The notes beneath the pieces are model-generated. The model made no database searches. It saw nothing but the letters and a program-made list of their open reading frames with translations, and was not told the origin of the DNA. From Rhodospirillales bacterium (GTDB lineage: Bacteria; Pseudomonadota; Alphaproteobacteria; TMED109), in NCBI GenBank assembly GCA_028824295.1, contig JAPPED010000003.1:62001-126000 (forward strand): DNA of 64,000 bases. The letters are read 5' to 3'. The translations under genes and the position numbers were made by a program. Below, piece by piece: positions 1 to 9,411 of this stretch; position 1 is the stretch's first letter; every line of letters begins with the position of its first letter.

Positions 1-1944
1 GATCACATGATCGAAAGCAAGCTTGAAGGTGTGTCGTTCGTGGCGTGTAACACCGATCTTCAGGCCCTCCGGCGTTCCACCTGCCCGGTCCGAGTCCGTC
101 TTGGATTGGACAGCACGCAGGGTCTCGGGGCCGGGTCCAATCCGGTCATCGGCCGTGAAGCGGCTGAAGAGTCCTTGGACGAGGTGATGGATGCCATCGG
201 CGACACGCACATGCTGTTCATCGTGGCCGGCTTCGGCGGCGGCACCGGTACCGGGGCTGTCCCCGTGATCGCCCGGGCCGCCCACGAGCGGGGCATCCTG
301 ACGGTCGCCGTCGTGACGACCCCATTCACGTTTGAGGCGGTCAACCGGACGGAAGTGGCCCAGGCAGGCTTGCAAGACCTGCGCAATGCCATCGACACGT
401 TTGTGGTGATTGCCAACCAGAAACTGTTTGACGTGCAAACCGACGGGATGAGTCTCTTGGACTCGTTCAGACTGGTTGACAACGTTCTCTATGACGGGGT
501 CAGGGGAATCACCGACCTTCTCATGTGTCCCGGCCTGATCAATCTGGATTTCGCGGACGTCCGGTCGGCCATGAAGGACGCGGGCGCGGCCCTCATGGGT
601 ACCGGCGAGGCCACAGGCGAAGACAGAATCGAAGAGGCAACCAACGCGGCCATCAGCAACCCGCTTCTGAGCTACCAGGGTCTGGAGATGGACCAGGCGA
701 CAAACCTGCTGGTGAACATCACGAGCAGCGCCAACGTGAGCCTCACGCAGACTGAACGGATCATGGAGATTATTCGCGGACGGACCCATGAGCGCGTCAA
801 CCTCAAGGTAGGCGTGGCCATCGATGACAATATGGGCGATACGATCCGGGTATCCGTCGTCATGGCCGGGCTCGACCGGGAGCACGGATCGGGCCTCGAA
901 GCGACCCCGCCACGGATCCTGGGTCACCCCGAGAAATCATCGAAGCCATCCAGGTCGGAGCCACCCGGTGGCCAGGAGGCCCCGGCACGTCAGGGACATC
1001 TCGAGGTCCCGGGAGTGTTCGGTCATCCGTCGGCGCTCGCCGACAGCCCACGGTCACGTCCGACTTTCGACGATTCGGCGGGCTCGAGAACGGCCTCGAA
1101 CGGCCTGGATCCGGCGGGGCCGTCGATGACGCCGTGTTCGGAGTCGGTTGGCAATGGTTCCAGCCGCAGGGAGACGATGGAGCAGCGATCGACGGACCAC
1201 GGCGGCGACGTCGTACAGGCCGCCGACCAAGGCCGGAGCGGTCCGCCGGAGACGCGAGTCTCCGGGAGTGAAACCCGCGCGTCGCGCTCGGAACCGTCTG
1301 CCGCTTCCATGGGAAACGGCGCCGGTCGCCGGGCCGTCCCAGCGGCGGAGTTAGGGCCGGTGCGTCCGATGTCCGCCCACCGCGCCCGGAAGCCGCAGAG
1401 TGAGCTCGGTGGCGGACTGGGCGGCTCCTCGGCCGAGCCCATCCGTCCGACGCCGCGTGTCGTCGATCGCGACGGTCCGATTCAGGACCCGCTTCCAGGA
1501 GACTTGCGACGGGCCGCTGTCGGACGAGAGCGGACGCGCACTGCGCGGGATTCGGAAACCAACGGTCTGGGTTTGGGCAGCACGCCAGCTCCCGACCGGA
1601 TGGCGGGTGCCGCCGTAGCCCGCGGTTCCGTCGCCACGCCACAATTGCGTCCGGCAGTGCACGTTGACTCGGAGACGGGCCAGGCGTCGTCGTGGACGAA
1701 GCTGTTCGGCCTGCTCCCGGTTCGCCGGAAGTCCGGAAAAGGTCGTCAGGAACCTTCGCTGCAGCTGCATTCGCCGGGAGTGCGAGAGGGCGCGTCCGGC
1801 AACGCACGTTCGTCTGTTTCCGACGTGACGTCCGGGCGTGACTCGAGCGTTAGCTCGGGGGCGGCTTGGACAGGGGGGAAAACCGTCAGCGCACGTGCCG
1901 TACTGGGAATCGATCCGCGGCAGATTCCCAGTTTTCGGAAGTAG
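1..1944 (+). CDS. ftsZ: Cell division GTPase FtsZ, 5' end cut by window edge
   Basis: Tubulin-like GTPase that polymerises into the cytokinetic Z ring. The frame is already open at base 1, so the start and the first residues lie outside the window. Visible motifs are the NTD loop (ACNTDLQAL), the GTP signature GGGTGTGA, the core LINLDFADVRS and the GTPase C-terminal domain ending near MAGLD. After about residue 290 comes a very long linker of over 300 residues rich in Gly, Ser, Arg and Pro, then a terminal peptide (IDPRQIPSFRK) resembling the alphaproteobacterial FtsA-binding peptide. Core motifs are somewhat diverged (GFGGGTGTG for GMGGGTGTG, PFTFEA for PFHFEG). No other division gene is in view. 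Confidence 0.95.
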   Translation, partial: DHMIESKLEGVSFVACNTDLQALRRSTCPVRVRLGLDSTQGLGAGSNPVIGREAAEESLDEVMDAIGDTHMLFIVAGFGGGTGTGAVPVIARAAHERGILTVAVVTTPFTFEAVNRTEVAQAGLQDLRNAIDTFVVIANQKLFDVQTDGMSLLDSFRLVDNVLYDGVRGITDLLMCPGLINLDFADVRSAMKDAGAALMGTGEATGEDRIEEATNAAISNPLLSYQGLEMDQATNLLVNITSSANVSLTQTERIMEIIRGRTHERVNLKVGVAIDDNMGDTIRVSVVMAGLDREHGSGLEATPPRILGHPEKSSKPSRSEPPGGQEAPARQGHLEVPGVFGHPSALADSPRSRPTFDDSAGSRTASNGLDPAGPSMTPCSESVGNGSSRRETMEQRSTDHGGDVVQAADQGRSGPPETRVSGSETRASRSEPSAASMGNGAGRRAVPAAELGPVRPMSAHRARKPQSELGGGLGGSSAEPIRPTPRVVDRDGPIQDPLPGDLRRAAVGRERTRTARDSETNGLGLGSTPAPDRMAGAAVARGSVATPQLRPAVHVDSETGQASSWTKLFGLLPVRRKSGKGRQEPSLQLHSPGVREGASGNARSSVSDVTSGRDSSVSSGAAWTGGKTVSARAVLGIDPRQIPSFRK

Positions 1945-2012
1945 GGCCCGGACGTCGGGGCTGAGCACGGACGGATACCGTCCGCGGCCGAGGTAAAACA
2001 GGGCTTGGTGAC

Positions 2013-2039
2013 CGTGCCGGTGGTATTGCCACCGGCACG
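2013..2039. terminator. Perfect 11-bp inverted repeat between convergent genes
   Basis: Arms at 2013-2023 and 2029-2039 (CGTGCCGGTGG / CCACCGGCACG) are perfect complements around a 5-base loop TATTG. The repeat lies between the stop of ftsZ and the stop of the convergent HugZ-like gene, where a bidirectional terminator would be expected. There is no T-run directly after either arm, so intrinsic termination is plausible rather than proven. Confidence 0.5.
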
Positions 2040-2042
2040 AAG

Positions 2043-2753
2043 TCACTCCGGACGACCAAGGTGCCGCAAATAGACACCTGCCTGCTGGAGGTTCTCGAGG
2101 GGATTCGCGAACGAGAACCGCTCCAGTCGGCCTTCACACAGGAAATCCGCTCCTTCGGCATCGATTCCGATCAGCGTCCATTCGGCTAGCGAACCCGGTG
2201 ACCCGGGCAGGGTCCAGGGCTGATGATCGGCATTGAGCGCTTCCAGCAGCTGCGGCTCGTCCTCGCCGTATCCGGCATGGTCGGGAACCACCATGTCTTT
2301 AGCACTTAACCAGTGGATGGCGCCGAAACCGCCGATCAGATGCGCCGCCTCGACCCGAACGCGATAGAGCTTGAAGTCCGCTAGTTCCGCGTAGCGGCGT
2401 GCGTGCGGGTAACGCCGCAGAAACCGTTCGCCGACGGTTCGCTCCGATTCCGCGATCGCCGTTCCCATCACGCTTACACGGTTTCCCGACAGCGGCTCGT
2501 CGCCGCCGTCGTCGGCATCGTACAACACAGCGATCCTGGGGTCGGCGGCAAGGTTCTGCGTGTGGACCGCGAGATCGGACAGGAGCAGGAGTGGCTCTCC
2601 CTCCATGGTGCTGGCAGCGAGGGCGAGCGAACTATGCGGTCGCTTCTGATCCGCCGTCAGCGACGTCGCCAACGCTACCTTCGAACCTGACCGCACAAGG
2701 CGTCGAGCGAGTCGTCCAGGTGTACGGGCTTGGGGTTCTGTCGATGGCCGCAT
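2043..2753 (-). CDS. HugZ-like pyridoxamine-phosphate-oxidase-fold protein with DUF2470-like C-terminus
   Basis: About 236 residues. The N-terminal half has the split-barrel FMN/heme-binding layout: a start like RRLVRSGSKVALATSL, then LLLLSDLAVHTQNLAADPRIAVLY. The C-terminal half (LLEALNADHQPWTL onward) resembles the DUF2470 domain of HugZ-type heme-utilisation and heme-oxygenase-like proteins. The start at 2753 is chosen because the family begins near here; an upstream ATG at 2801 would add 16 unsupported Pro/Ser-rich residues. It converges on ftsZ. A role in heme or flavin chemistry is a family inference; the substrate is unknown. Confidence 0.8.
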   Translation of the reverse strand: MRPSTEPQARTPGRLARRLVRSGSKVALATSLTADQKRPHSSLALAASTMEGEPLLLLSDLAVHTQNLAADPRIAVLYDADDGGDEPLSGNRVSVMGTAIAESERTVGERFLRRYPHARRYAELADFKLYRVRVEAAHLIGGFGAIHWLSAKDMVVPDHAGYGEDEPQLLEALNADHQPWTLPGSPGSLAEWTLIGIDAEGADFLCEGRLERFSFANPLENLQQAGVYLRHLGRPE

Positions 2754-3144
2754 GGCCGAATTCCGCAGGAGGGGGCTAGGAGGAGACGCGGTCGGCGGCA
2801 ACTTCGACGGGCCGCCTGCCTGGCGAAGGGTCTCGCGACCATGGCATGCACGAGGCCGCCGCAGTCGGCCCGACGGGTTTTCGCATGGATGCCGCCGGCG
2901 GGCGTGAACGATACCACCAATGGATCCGAAGGAACTCCTGCAGCGGGTAGCCCCGCGGCATTGCCGCGATCGATGGCTGCAGGTGCGCGTCTTCCCCGAT
3001 GGCTGTTAGGGGTGGTGGCCTCAGGCGCGAGGGCGCCGGCCGGTCTAGGGCTGAGGAGCAGCGCCTGACTTGTGTTTCCTAAGAGTTTGTTCAATGTGGG
3101 CCGCGCCGGTTGGTGATTTGCCGTGCAGCGCCTGGGAGGTTGCC
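2754..3144. other. Intergenic, divergent promoter region with no gene seen
   Basis: This stretch separates the HugZ-like gene (minus) from the HAD hydrolase (plus). Open frames on both strands lack recognisable protein character. It presumably holds promoters for both genes, but I could not identify convincing -35/-10 pairs. Confidence 0.5.
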
Positions 3145-3843
3145 GTGATCTTTAAGCCTGAAACGGCGAAAGCATGCGTATTCGATATGTTCGGAACTTT
3201 GTTTGATGTCCATTCCTGCGTGGCTGCGTGTCAGGAAAACTTCGGGCCGGAGGGAACCGACTTCAGCGCTCGATGGCGGCAACGACAGTTGGAGTACTCC
3301 TGGCTGCGGGCAGGGATGAAGCGCTACGTGCCGTTCTGGCAGCTGACGCGGGACGCACTGGACGTGACCCTCCAGGAGTTCGATCGGGCAGCGGACCTGG
3401 AGCTTCGTGAACGGCTGCTGGATGCGTACTTGCGCATTGAGCCGTATCCGGACTCGGAGCCGGCGCTGACTGCCCTCGGGGAACAGGGCGTGCGCGCGAC
3501 GGTCCTTACCAATGGGAGTCGCGACATGACCGAAAGCGCGCTGGCCTCATCCGGCTTGGGAGACCGGATCGAGGAGGTCATGTGTGCTGACGATGTACGC
3601 ACGTTCAAACCCGATCCGGCGATGTATGCGATGGCGCCAAAGGCCCTCGGGGTGGAGCCGCACGAGATCGTCTTCATCTCGGCACATCCGTGGGACTTGG
3701 CAGGAGCGACGCTCGCCCGGTTCCAGACGCTCTGGGTCAACCGGACGGAAGAAACGCAGCCGGAGCTGCTGGGTTTCGGGCCGCATCTTGCGATTGCCAG
3801 CCTCGCGGAGCTGCCCGGGAAGTTTTCATCACGACAGCATTGA
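3145..3843 (+). CDS. Haloacid dehalogenase type II-like HAD hydrolase
   Basis: HAD-superfamily hydrolase of about 232 residues. Motif I FDMFGTLFDVHS carries the nucleophilic Asp, followed by an (S)-2-haloacid-dehalogenase-like cap (RQRQLEYSWLR, FWQLTRDALD), motif II LTNGSRDM, the motif III Lys in FKPDPAMY and motif IV SAHPWDLAGA. The catalytic-loop Asn of characterised dehalogenases (SSNAWD) is His here, a variant I believe common in uncharacterised relatives, so dehalogenase activity is uncertain. The GTG start at 3145 is chosen because GGGAGG lies 6 bases upstream and the family begins here; the frame stays open to an ATG at 3070 with no support. Confidence 0.85.
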   Translation: MIFKPETAKACVFDMFGTLFDVHSCVAACQENFGPEGTDFSARWRQRQLEYSWLRAGMKRYVPFWQLTRDALDVTLQEFDRAADLELRERLLDAYLRIEPYPDSEPALTALGEQGVRATVLTNGSRDMTESALASSGLGDRIEEVMCADDVRTFKPDPAMYAMAPKALGVEPHEIVFISAHPWDLAGATLARFQTLWVNRTEETQPELLGFGPHLAIASLAELPGKFSSRQH

Positions 3844-4425
3844 GCCGATGGGACGGCCGCTGTCCGGCGCGTTGTGGCGAGAGTCGCTCTTCTCGTATCG
3901 GGCTGGATTGGCTGACGAGTGCTCATCGGCAGATCCCGGTGTGCCAGGGGCGGGATCAGACGCGAGAATCTGGCTGACGGATTCCCGAGCTTCGTTTCGG
4001 CTGGTGATTTTCTTCAAATCGCGGGGAAACGGACCGCCGAAGCAGGAACCCCGCCGCCACGGCCGGACATCTTTGCCGGCGGGATCCGGGCGAACAGGCG
4101 TCGCGTCACGGTGTCCATTCCTTGATCGTCGTCGGCCGCACGGGCTGAACGTCTGAACCGCCGTGGTCCGCGACCGCTCCCGGTTGGTCCACGGACACCA
4201 CTGGCGCTCTTGGCTCCCCCCCCCCGGTGCCGGAAGAATCTGCTGCAGCCGGCCAGTGGTCCCGTCCAACGATCAGCCGTATCCGGGGGCGGCCCGTCGG
4301 CCTCCGGGTACAGCCTCTTGCAATGGCACCTCCACACGCTAGCGTCGAATCCGCTGACCCCCGGGCGAGTGTGCAAGGTGCGGTTCCGTGTAACGACCGT
4401 TTGACTACCAGATGGGAGCGTGGCG
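3844..4425. other. 582-bp intergenic region with a C10 tract, no gene recognised
   Basis: No frame on either strand looks like a protein I recognise, and I see no tRNA or obvious remnant of a PBP1A gene, which often precedes prfB in this class. A run of ten C lies at 4216-4225. The prfB ribosome-binding site (GGGAG, 4414-4418) is at its end. It may contain the prfB promoter or a decayed gene. Confidence 0.45.
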
Positions 4426-5545
4426 ATGCGAGCAGAGTTCGAGGATCTTGTGCATGAAATTCATACCTCCCTAGCGCTGCTCGGGAGGCATCTTTGACAA
4501 GGATGAAGCTGAGGCGCGCCTGGCAGAGCTGAACGCCGCCGCCGAGGCCGGGACACTGTGGGACGATCCCGACTACGCCCGTCGCGTGATGCGGCAGCGG
4601 GCCAGCTTGGAAGCACAGCTGAAGGCGTTGACCGGCCTTGAGCAAGAGTTGTCGGATACCGTCGAACTGCTGGAACTCGCCGAGTCCGAGGAGGACGAGA
4701 ACGCGGTATCCGACGCGGAACAGGACCTCCGGAACCTCGCCGCCGAGGCCCAGCGTCGTGCCACCGAAGCGTTGCTGTCCGGCGAAGCGGACAGCAACGA
4801 CTGCTTCTTGGAGATCCACGCCGGAGCAGGTGGCACGGAGAGCCAGGATTGGGCCGAGATGATGCTCAGGATGTACCTGCGCTGGGCAGTGCGCCACGAG
4901 TGTGGAACCGAGGAGCTGTCTAGGACCGACGGCGAGGAAGCCGGCCTGAAATCAGTGACGGTCCGGGTTAGCGGTGCGGATGCATACGGCTGGCTGAAGA
5001 CGGAGAGCGGGGTCCATCGCCTGGTCAGGATTTCGCCGTTTGACGCTCAGGGGCGCCGCCACACAAGCTTTGCGAGCGTCTGGATCTATCCGGTGGTCGA
5101 TGAAGACATCGAAGTCGAAGTGGAAGACAAGGACTTGAAGGTCGATACCTATCGTGCGTCCGGCGCTGGCGGCCAGCACGTCAACAAGTCAGATTCCGCG
5201 GTGCGGATCACGCACAAGCCGACCGGCATCGTGGTGCAGTGCCAAAGCCAGCGATCACAGCACCAGAACCGGGCAACCGCGCTGCGGATGCTCAAGGCGC
5301 GCCTCTTCGAACTGGAATTGCAAAAGCGTGAAGAAGAACGCCAGGCCATGGAAGCGGAGAAAACAGAGATCGGGTGGGGGCACCAGATCCGTTCATACGT
5401 GCTGCAGCCTCACCAGATGGTCAAGGACCTCCGGACCGGGGTCCAGACCAGCGATCCGCAGGCGGTGCTCGACGGAGACCTGGACGCGTTCCTGTCCGCC
5501 GCTCTTGCCGGCCGCTTGGGTGGACAGGGCGCGGCAGAGACGTAG
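4426..5545 (+). CDS. prfB: Peptide chain release factor 2, expressed through a programmed +1 frameshift
   Basis: RF2 releases the peptide at UGA and UAA codons. It is encoded in two frames: the 23-codon zero frame 4426-4494 ends at an in-frame TGA (4495-4497), and translation continues in +1 from GAC at 4496 to the TAG at 5543-5545. Skipping base 4495 gives 372 residues, the normal RF2 length. The joined product reads LLGRHLDKDEAEARL, as in other RF2 proteins. The codon-recognition SPF motif (RISPFD) and the hydrolysis GGQ motif (SGAGGQHVNKS) are present. The ATG at 4426 follows GGGAG at 4414-4418. An annotation starting at the internal ATG at 4586 would lose the N-terminal domain. Confidence 0.97.
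4483..4498 (+). promoter_or_regulatory. prfB recoding signal: internal SD, CTT slippery codon, TGA-C
   Basis: GGGAGG (4483-4488) is an internal Shine-Dalgarno element, followed after three bases (CAT) by the slip codon CTT (4492-4494) and the poorly terminating stop context TGAC (4495-4498). The layout and spacing match the classical AGGGGGUAUCUUUGAC site of E. coli. In that established system low RF2 lets the ribosome slip +1, so RF2 regulates its own synthesis. Confidence 0.96.
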
Positions 5546-5683
5546 GCCCTATCAGGCTGGGGCCGAAGCCCGCAACGAACGAGCGCGCGGCCTTCGACCA
5601 GGGCGGCCTTGGACGCGGCGACATGGAAGCGTGCCGCAGGGCGGGCTCCGCTGTTCCGGCACGGGAGAAGCAGTGAGGTTTGC

Positions 5684-6172
5684 TCAGGAGCCGGCTTTCC
5701 CCAATCGCTCGCCGGCGGCGGCAAGAACAGCTTCGACGTGACCGGGAACCTTGACCTTTCGCCAGGCCTCTGCAATTCGACCGGCCTGATCGACGAGAAA
5801 CGTCGAGCGCTCGATCCCCATATACTTCCGCCCGTACATGCTTTTCTCGACCCAGACTCCGAACGCCTCGCAAGCGGCCCCATCCTCGTCGGAGGCCAGG
5901 ACGACGCCAAGTTCATGCTTGTCACGAAACTTTGCGTGCTTTGCCAGCGAATCCTTTGACACCCCGATCACAGTGACGCCAAGGGCGTCGAACGCCGATC
6001 CATGCTGGGTGAACGAAATGGCTTCCTTCGTACATCCGGGCGTATCGTCCTTCGGGTAGAAGTAGACGACGTAGGCGCGGCCAGCGAGGGTGGAATCCGA
6101 CACGCGATCATCGAGCGTCGGAAGATCGAAGGCGGGGACCGGGTCTCCGGTGCTGGGCGAACGGTTTGGCAT
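5684..6172 (-). CDS. bcp: Thioredoxin-dependent peroxiredoxin, BCP/PrxQ family
   Basis: About 162 residues with a thioredoxin fold; it reduces peroxides with electrons from thioredoxin. The peroxidatic Cys sits in YFYPKDDTPGCTKEA. The resolving Cys found five residues later in E. coli BCP is Ile here (CTKEAI); another Cys in DGAACEAFG could serve, or the enzyme acts as a 1-Cys type. ERSTFLVDQAGRI is typical of the family. The start at 6172 (MPNRSPSTGDPVPAF) fits family length; upstream in-frame ATGs give an Arg/Pro-rich unlikely extension. It lies 193 bp downstream of glnE on the same strand, an arrangement common in this class. Confidence 0.92.
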   Translation of the reverse strand: MPNRSPSTGDPVPAFDLPTLDDRVSDSTLAGRAYVVYFYPKDDTPGCTKEAISFTQHGSAFDALGVTVIGVSKDSLAKHAKFRDKHELGVVLASDEDGAACEAFGVWVEKSMYGRKYMGIERSTFLVDQAGRIAEAWRKVKVPGHVEAVLAAAGERLGKAGS

Positions 6173-6365
6173 GCGGCTTTGGTCACGATCCTGGTGGGAA
6201 TCCTGGGGCCGGAGAGCGGGATCCCGCGGCATGCAGGATGGGCGCAGCAAATTATAGCGACGTGGTCCGGCGTGCGGCACGCTGGATCGGGATCCCGTCG
6301 GCGTGTGGGTATCCCGCCAGATGCGGTGGCGACGGGCCGAAGATGCCCACAGCCGACCCGCCCCC

Positions 6366-9248
6366 TCAGGCTGTCGCGTTGCTGATGTGCGCCTGGGTCA
6401 TGGCGCTGACGTTTGCCCGGGCTCCGAGGAGCGCGTCCATCAAGTCGTCACCACGGTCGAAGCCGGTCGCCTGACTGATCCTTTCAACCAGGGCCGGTTG
6501 CAGAGCCGCCGGATCCGTGCGACTGCCCACCATGATCCGGAGCATGGTCTGGACAGCCTGGTACAAATTCGCGGTTTCGGACAGCCGACGTTGGTCTGCT
6601 GCCGGCAGTACTCCGACCGTCCCGAGGGTTCGGATCACTTCCTCGGTTGACCCCCGGATAGCCCGACCGAGCCGCTGAGCCGACGTCACCGCGAGGAATT
6701 GCACCAGCAACTCAAGGTCGAGCAGGCCGCCGGGCGAGTGCTTCACGTCGAATGGGCCCGACGGCCGATGGGTGTCCTTGATCTTGGTACGGAGTGTCAG
6801 AAGGTCAGCGGCCAGGGCGTCGAACTCGCCTTCAGCGGTAAGCGTCCGGTCAATGATGGCGTTGAGCGTATCGACGGTTTCCTGCGCACCGGCAATGACT
6901 CGACTACGGACGAGCGCCAGCTTCTCGACCGGCCAGGCGTCCTTTGCCAGATACGTTTCATATCCGCTGAGCGCCGATGCAAGGGGACCGGCACGGCCGT
7001 GCGGTCGCAACAGGAGATCGAACTCCCAGAGTCGTCCAGCGACTGTATGCGCGGTGAAGCCGGTGATGAGGCGATTGGCAAAGCGTGTGAAGTACACCGA
7101 GGCCGCCAGAGGGGCCGCACCATCGGACTGGGCGCTGACACCGGAAGCGTCGTAAAAGAAGATGCCGTCGAGGTCGGATCCCGGTAACAACGTGCGCCCG
7201 CCCAGCTTTCCCAGGGCCAGGAACGCGGCTCCGCCGCCAGGCACGCGCCCGTGCTTGGGCTCGAATTCTCGGGCGACCCGGTCCATCAGGCGCCGAATGG
7301 CGATGTCGGCAACGTGCGTCAGTGCGACTGCTGCGTCTCCGGACGTCTCGACGCCACAAAGGAGCTTCAGAGCAACGGCGAAGCGCAGTTCACCGGCCCA
7401 GCGGCGGAATGCATCAAGGTCATCCTGGTAGTCCCCGAGCCCCAAGCCGAGCTCGGCGTCCAGAGCAGCTTCGATCACCGCCGGTCCCGGGAGTGGCGCC
7501 TCGAGCGGGGTCTCCAGCAGTTGATCCAGCAGCCTCGGATTGGCTGTGAGGGATTGTCCCAATTCTGGCGCTGAGCCCATGATTTCCACGACCACCGCCA
7601 TCAGCGACGGGTAGTTGGCAAACATGGACAGCAGTTCTACGCCCGCATTGAGGCTTTCGAGAAACCGGGCGAACCCGGCAAACGCCACCTCGGGGTCCGG
7701 TGCTTCGCCGATCGCGCCAAGCATTCGTGGCGTGACCTCGGTCAACAGGGCGCGCCCGCGTTCCGAGCGAGTCGCGGGTATCCGGCCGCGATGCCAGTCG
7801 GCAACTTGTGCGATCACGCGCTTGGGATTCCGGAAACCCATGCGGGTCAACGTGGCGACGGTTGCGGGGTCCGGGTCGACACCGGTGAATACGAGGCTTC
7901 CGAACGGATGGACGAGGCTTTCGTCCGCCGCGTCGCTTGCTGCCGTGAGGGTCTGGACCGCCATGACATGTCCGGTCAGCTCGTCATCGAATTCGGCCAG
8001 AGTGGCGTGGCCTAGGAACGATGCGAGGCGCGATCGATCGGTTTCATCTTCGGGCACCACATGGGTTTGCTCATCACGGATCATCTGCAGTCGGTTTTCG
8101 ACCTTGCGCAGGTACCGGTAGTGGACAATGAGCTCGTCTGCGACTGTGTCTTTCATGCGGCCTGCTGCGGCGAGCGCCCGCAGGCCTTCGGCGGTACCGC
8201 CGCAGCGGAGCGCCCGGTTGCGCCCGCCCCATACCAGTTGCTCGGTCTGCAGGTGGAATTCGATGGTGCGAATGCCGCCGCCGCCGAACTTCAGGTGAAA
8301 CCCGGCGGGGCTGAAGTCACTGTCGCCGCGGCTGGTCTGGCGCAGCATCGCTTGGATGTCCCTGACGGCGCTGAAGTCAAGACTCCGTCGCCAGACGAAT
8401 GGCGCGATGCAACGAAGGAACCGTTCGCCGGCCTCACAGTCTCCGGCGATGGGTCGAGCACGAATAAACACCGCGCGCTCCCAGTTTTGGGCAAGCCCGG
8501 AGTAGTAGAGCTCTGCTGACTCCATGGAGACGGCAAGGGGCGTCGAGCCTGGATCGGGGCGTAGTCGAAGGTCCATCCGAAAGAGATAACCATCAGCGGT
8601 ACGCTCCTGAAACAGGTTCACGAGGCGTTGCGTGATACGCGTGAAGTGCCGGGAAGCGCGGCCGTCGCGGGCGGCGGCCGGAAAGGCAGGACTCTGCTGG
8701 TCGTAGAAGATCGCCAGATCGACATCGCTGGAGTAGTTCAGCTCCCTGGCCCCGAGCTTTCCGAGCGCGATGATCGCGTATCCGGATTGAGCGGCTTCGG
8801 GCCCGAGCAAATGGAACGACGCGAGTTGCAACAAGTCGCCGGCGAACGCGCTCCATTCTTCCAGCACACGCGGGACGCTCCATGCGCCGCTGATGTCGGC
8901 CAGCGCGACCGCAAGTGCCATGCGGCGTCGCACGATCCGCAAGTGCTTGGCGGCATCGGGAGCCTCCATGGCGATGACGGTTTGCGGATCGGGGAGATCG
9001 TTACGGGCGGCGGCAACCGCTCCATCGGCTCCGTCGGCGACAAAGGCTTGGATGATTCGCGGTTCAGCAACGGCACTGTCACTTAGGAACGGACTATGAC
9101 CAAACACTCGGTTGAGCAGGTCCGTTCCCTCACTGCCCAGTTCTGCCCGTGTCGGATGGCCGGCTTCAGACCACTTCTTCCAGTACAAATCCTGCTGGTG
9201 CTGATCCCCGCTCCAAAATCCCGTCGCCATTCGAGATCGGCTCTGCAT
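6366..9248 (-). CDS. glnE: Glutamine synthetase adenylyltransferase / adenylyl-removing enzyme
   Basis: Bifunctional 960-residue enzyme that adenylylates GlnA (inactive) or removes AMP by phosphorolysis, under control of PII. It has two nucleotidyltransferase domains. The N-terminal de-adenylylase motif GKLGARELNYSSDVDL is at about residues 163-178. The C-terminal adenylylase motif is LGKLGGRTLLPGSDLDG, each with the paired Asp metal ligands. The central GlnE helical domain and the C-terminal TAxAL-like segment are present; length is normal. The start at 9248 has an AGGG about 8 bases upstream. It is divergent from the AsmA-like gene and probably cotranscribed with bcp. Confidence 0.97.
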   Translation of the reverse strand: MQSRSRMATGFWSGDQHQQDLYWKKWSEAGHPTRAELGSEGTDLLNRVFGHSPFLSDSAVAEPRIIQAFVADGADGAVAAARNDLPDPQTVIAMEAPDAAKHLRIVRRRMALAVALADISGAWSVPRVLEEWSAFAGDLLQLASFHLLGPEAAQSGYAIIALGKLGARELNYSSDVDLAIFYDQQSPAFPAAARDGRASRHFTRITQRLVNLFQERTADGYLFRMDLRLRPDPGSTPLAVSMESAELYYSGLAQNWERAVFIRARPIAGDCEAGERFLRCIAPFVWRRSLDFSAVRDIQAMLRQTSRGDSDFSPAGFHLKFGGGGIRTIEFHLQTEQLVWGGRNRALRCGGTAEGLRALAAAGRMKDTVADELIVHYRYLRKVENRLQMIRDEQTHVVPEDETDRSRLASFLGHATLAEFDDELTGHVMAVQTLTAASDAADESLVHPFGSLVFTGVDPDPATVATLTRMGFRNPKRVIAQVADWHRGRIPATRSERGRALLTEVTPRMLGAIGEAPDPEVAFAGFARFLESLNAGVELLSMFANYPSLMAVVVEIMGSAPELGQSLTANPRLLDQLLETPLEAPLPGPAVIEAALDAELGLGLGDYQDDLDAFRRWAGELRFAVALKLLCGVETSGDAAVALTHVADIAIRRLMDRVAREFEPKHGRVPGGGAAFLALGKLGGRTLLPGSDLDGIFFYDASGVSAQSDGAAPLAASVYFTRFANRLITGFTAHTVAGRLWEFDLLLRPHGRAGPLASALSGYETYLAKDAWPVEKLALVRSRVIAGAQETVDTLNAIIDRTLTAEGEFDALAADLLTLRTKIKDTHRPSGPFDVKHSPGGLLDLELLVQFLAVTSAQRLGRAIRGSTEEVIRTLGTVGVLPAADQRRLSETANLYQAVQTMLRIMVGSRTDPAALQPALVERISQATGFDRGDDLMDALLGARANVSAMTQAHISNATA

Positions 9249-9411
9249 TAGACTAGCCCTGGACGCGGCAGCCCGTGCGGGGTCTGCGGACGGATGGAAT
9301 CATGGACCGTGGCATAGCGGCCATGGCGGATACAGGCAATTCGTACACTGCGAGAGATTGCGTCACCGTGTTCGGTCTTGTGTGGATGGTCGTGGACCGG
9401 AGAACTCTAGC

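Noticed and set aside
860-1807. Long minus-strand frames opposite the ftsZ linker
   Set aside because: Arg/Pro-rich low-complexity translation, no motifs; the plus frame ends in a recognisable FtsZ terminal peptide.
3829-4269. 146-residue minus-strand frame before prfB
   Set aside because: Overlaps the end of the HAD gene, has no recognisable motif and no ribosome-binding site.
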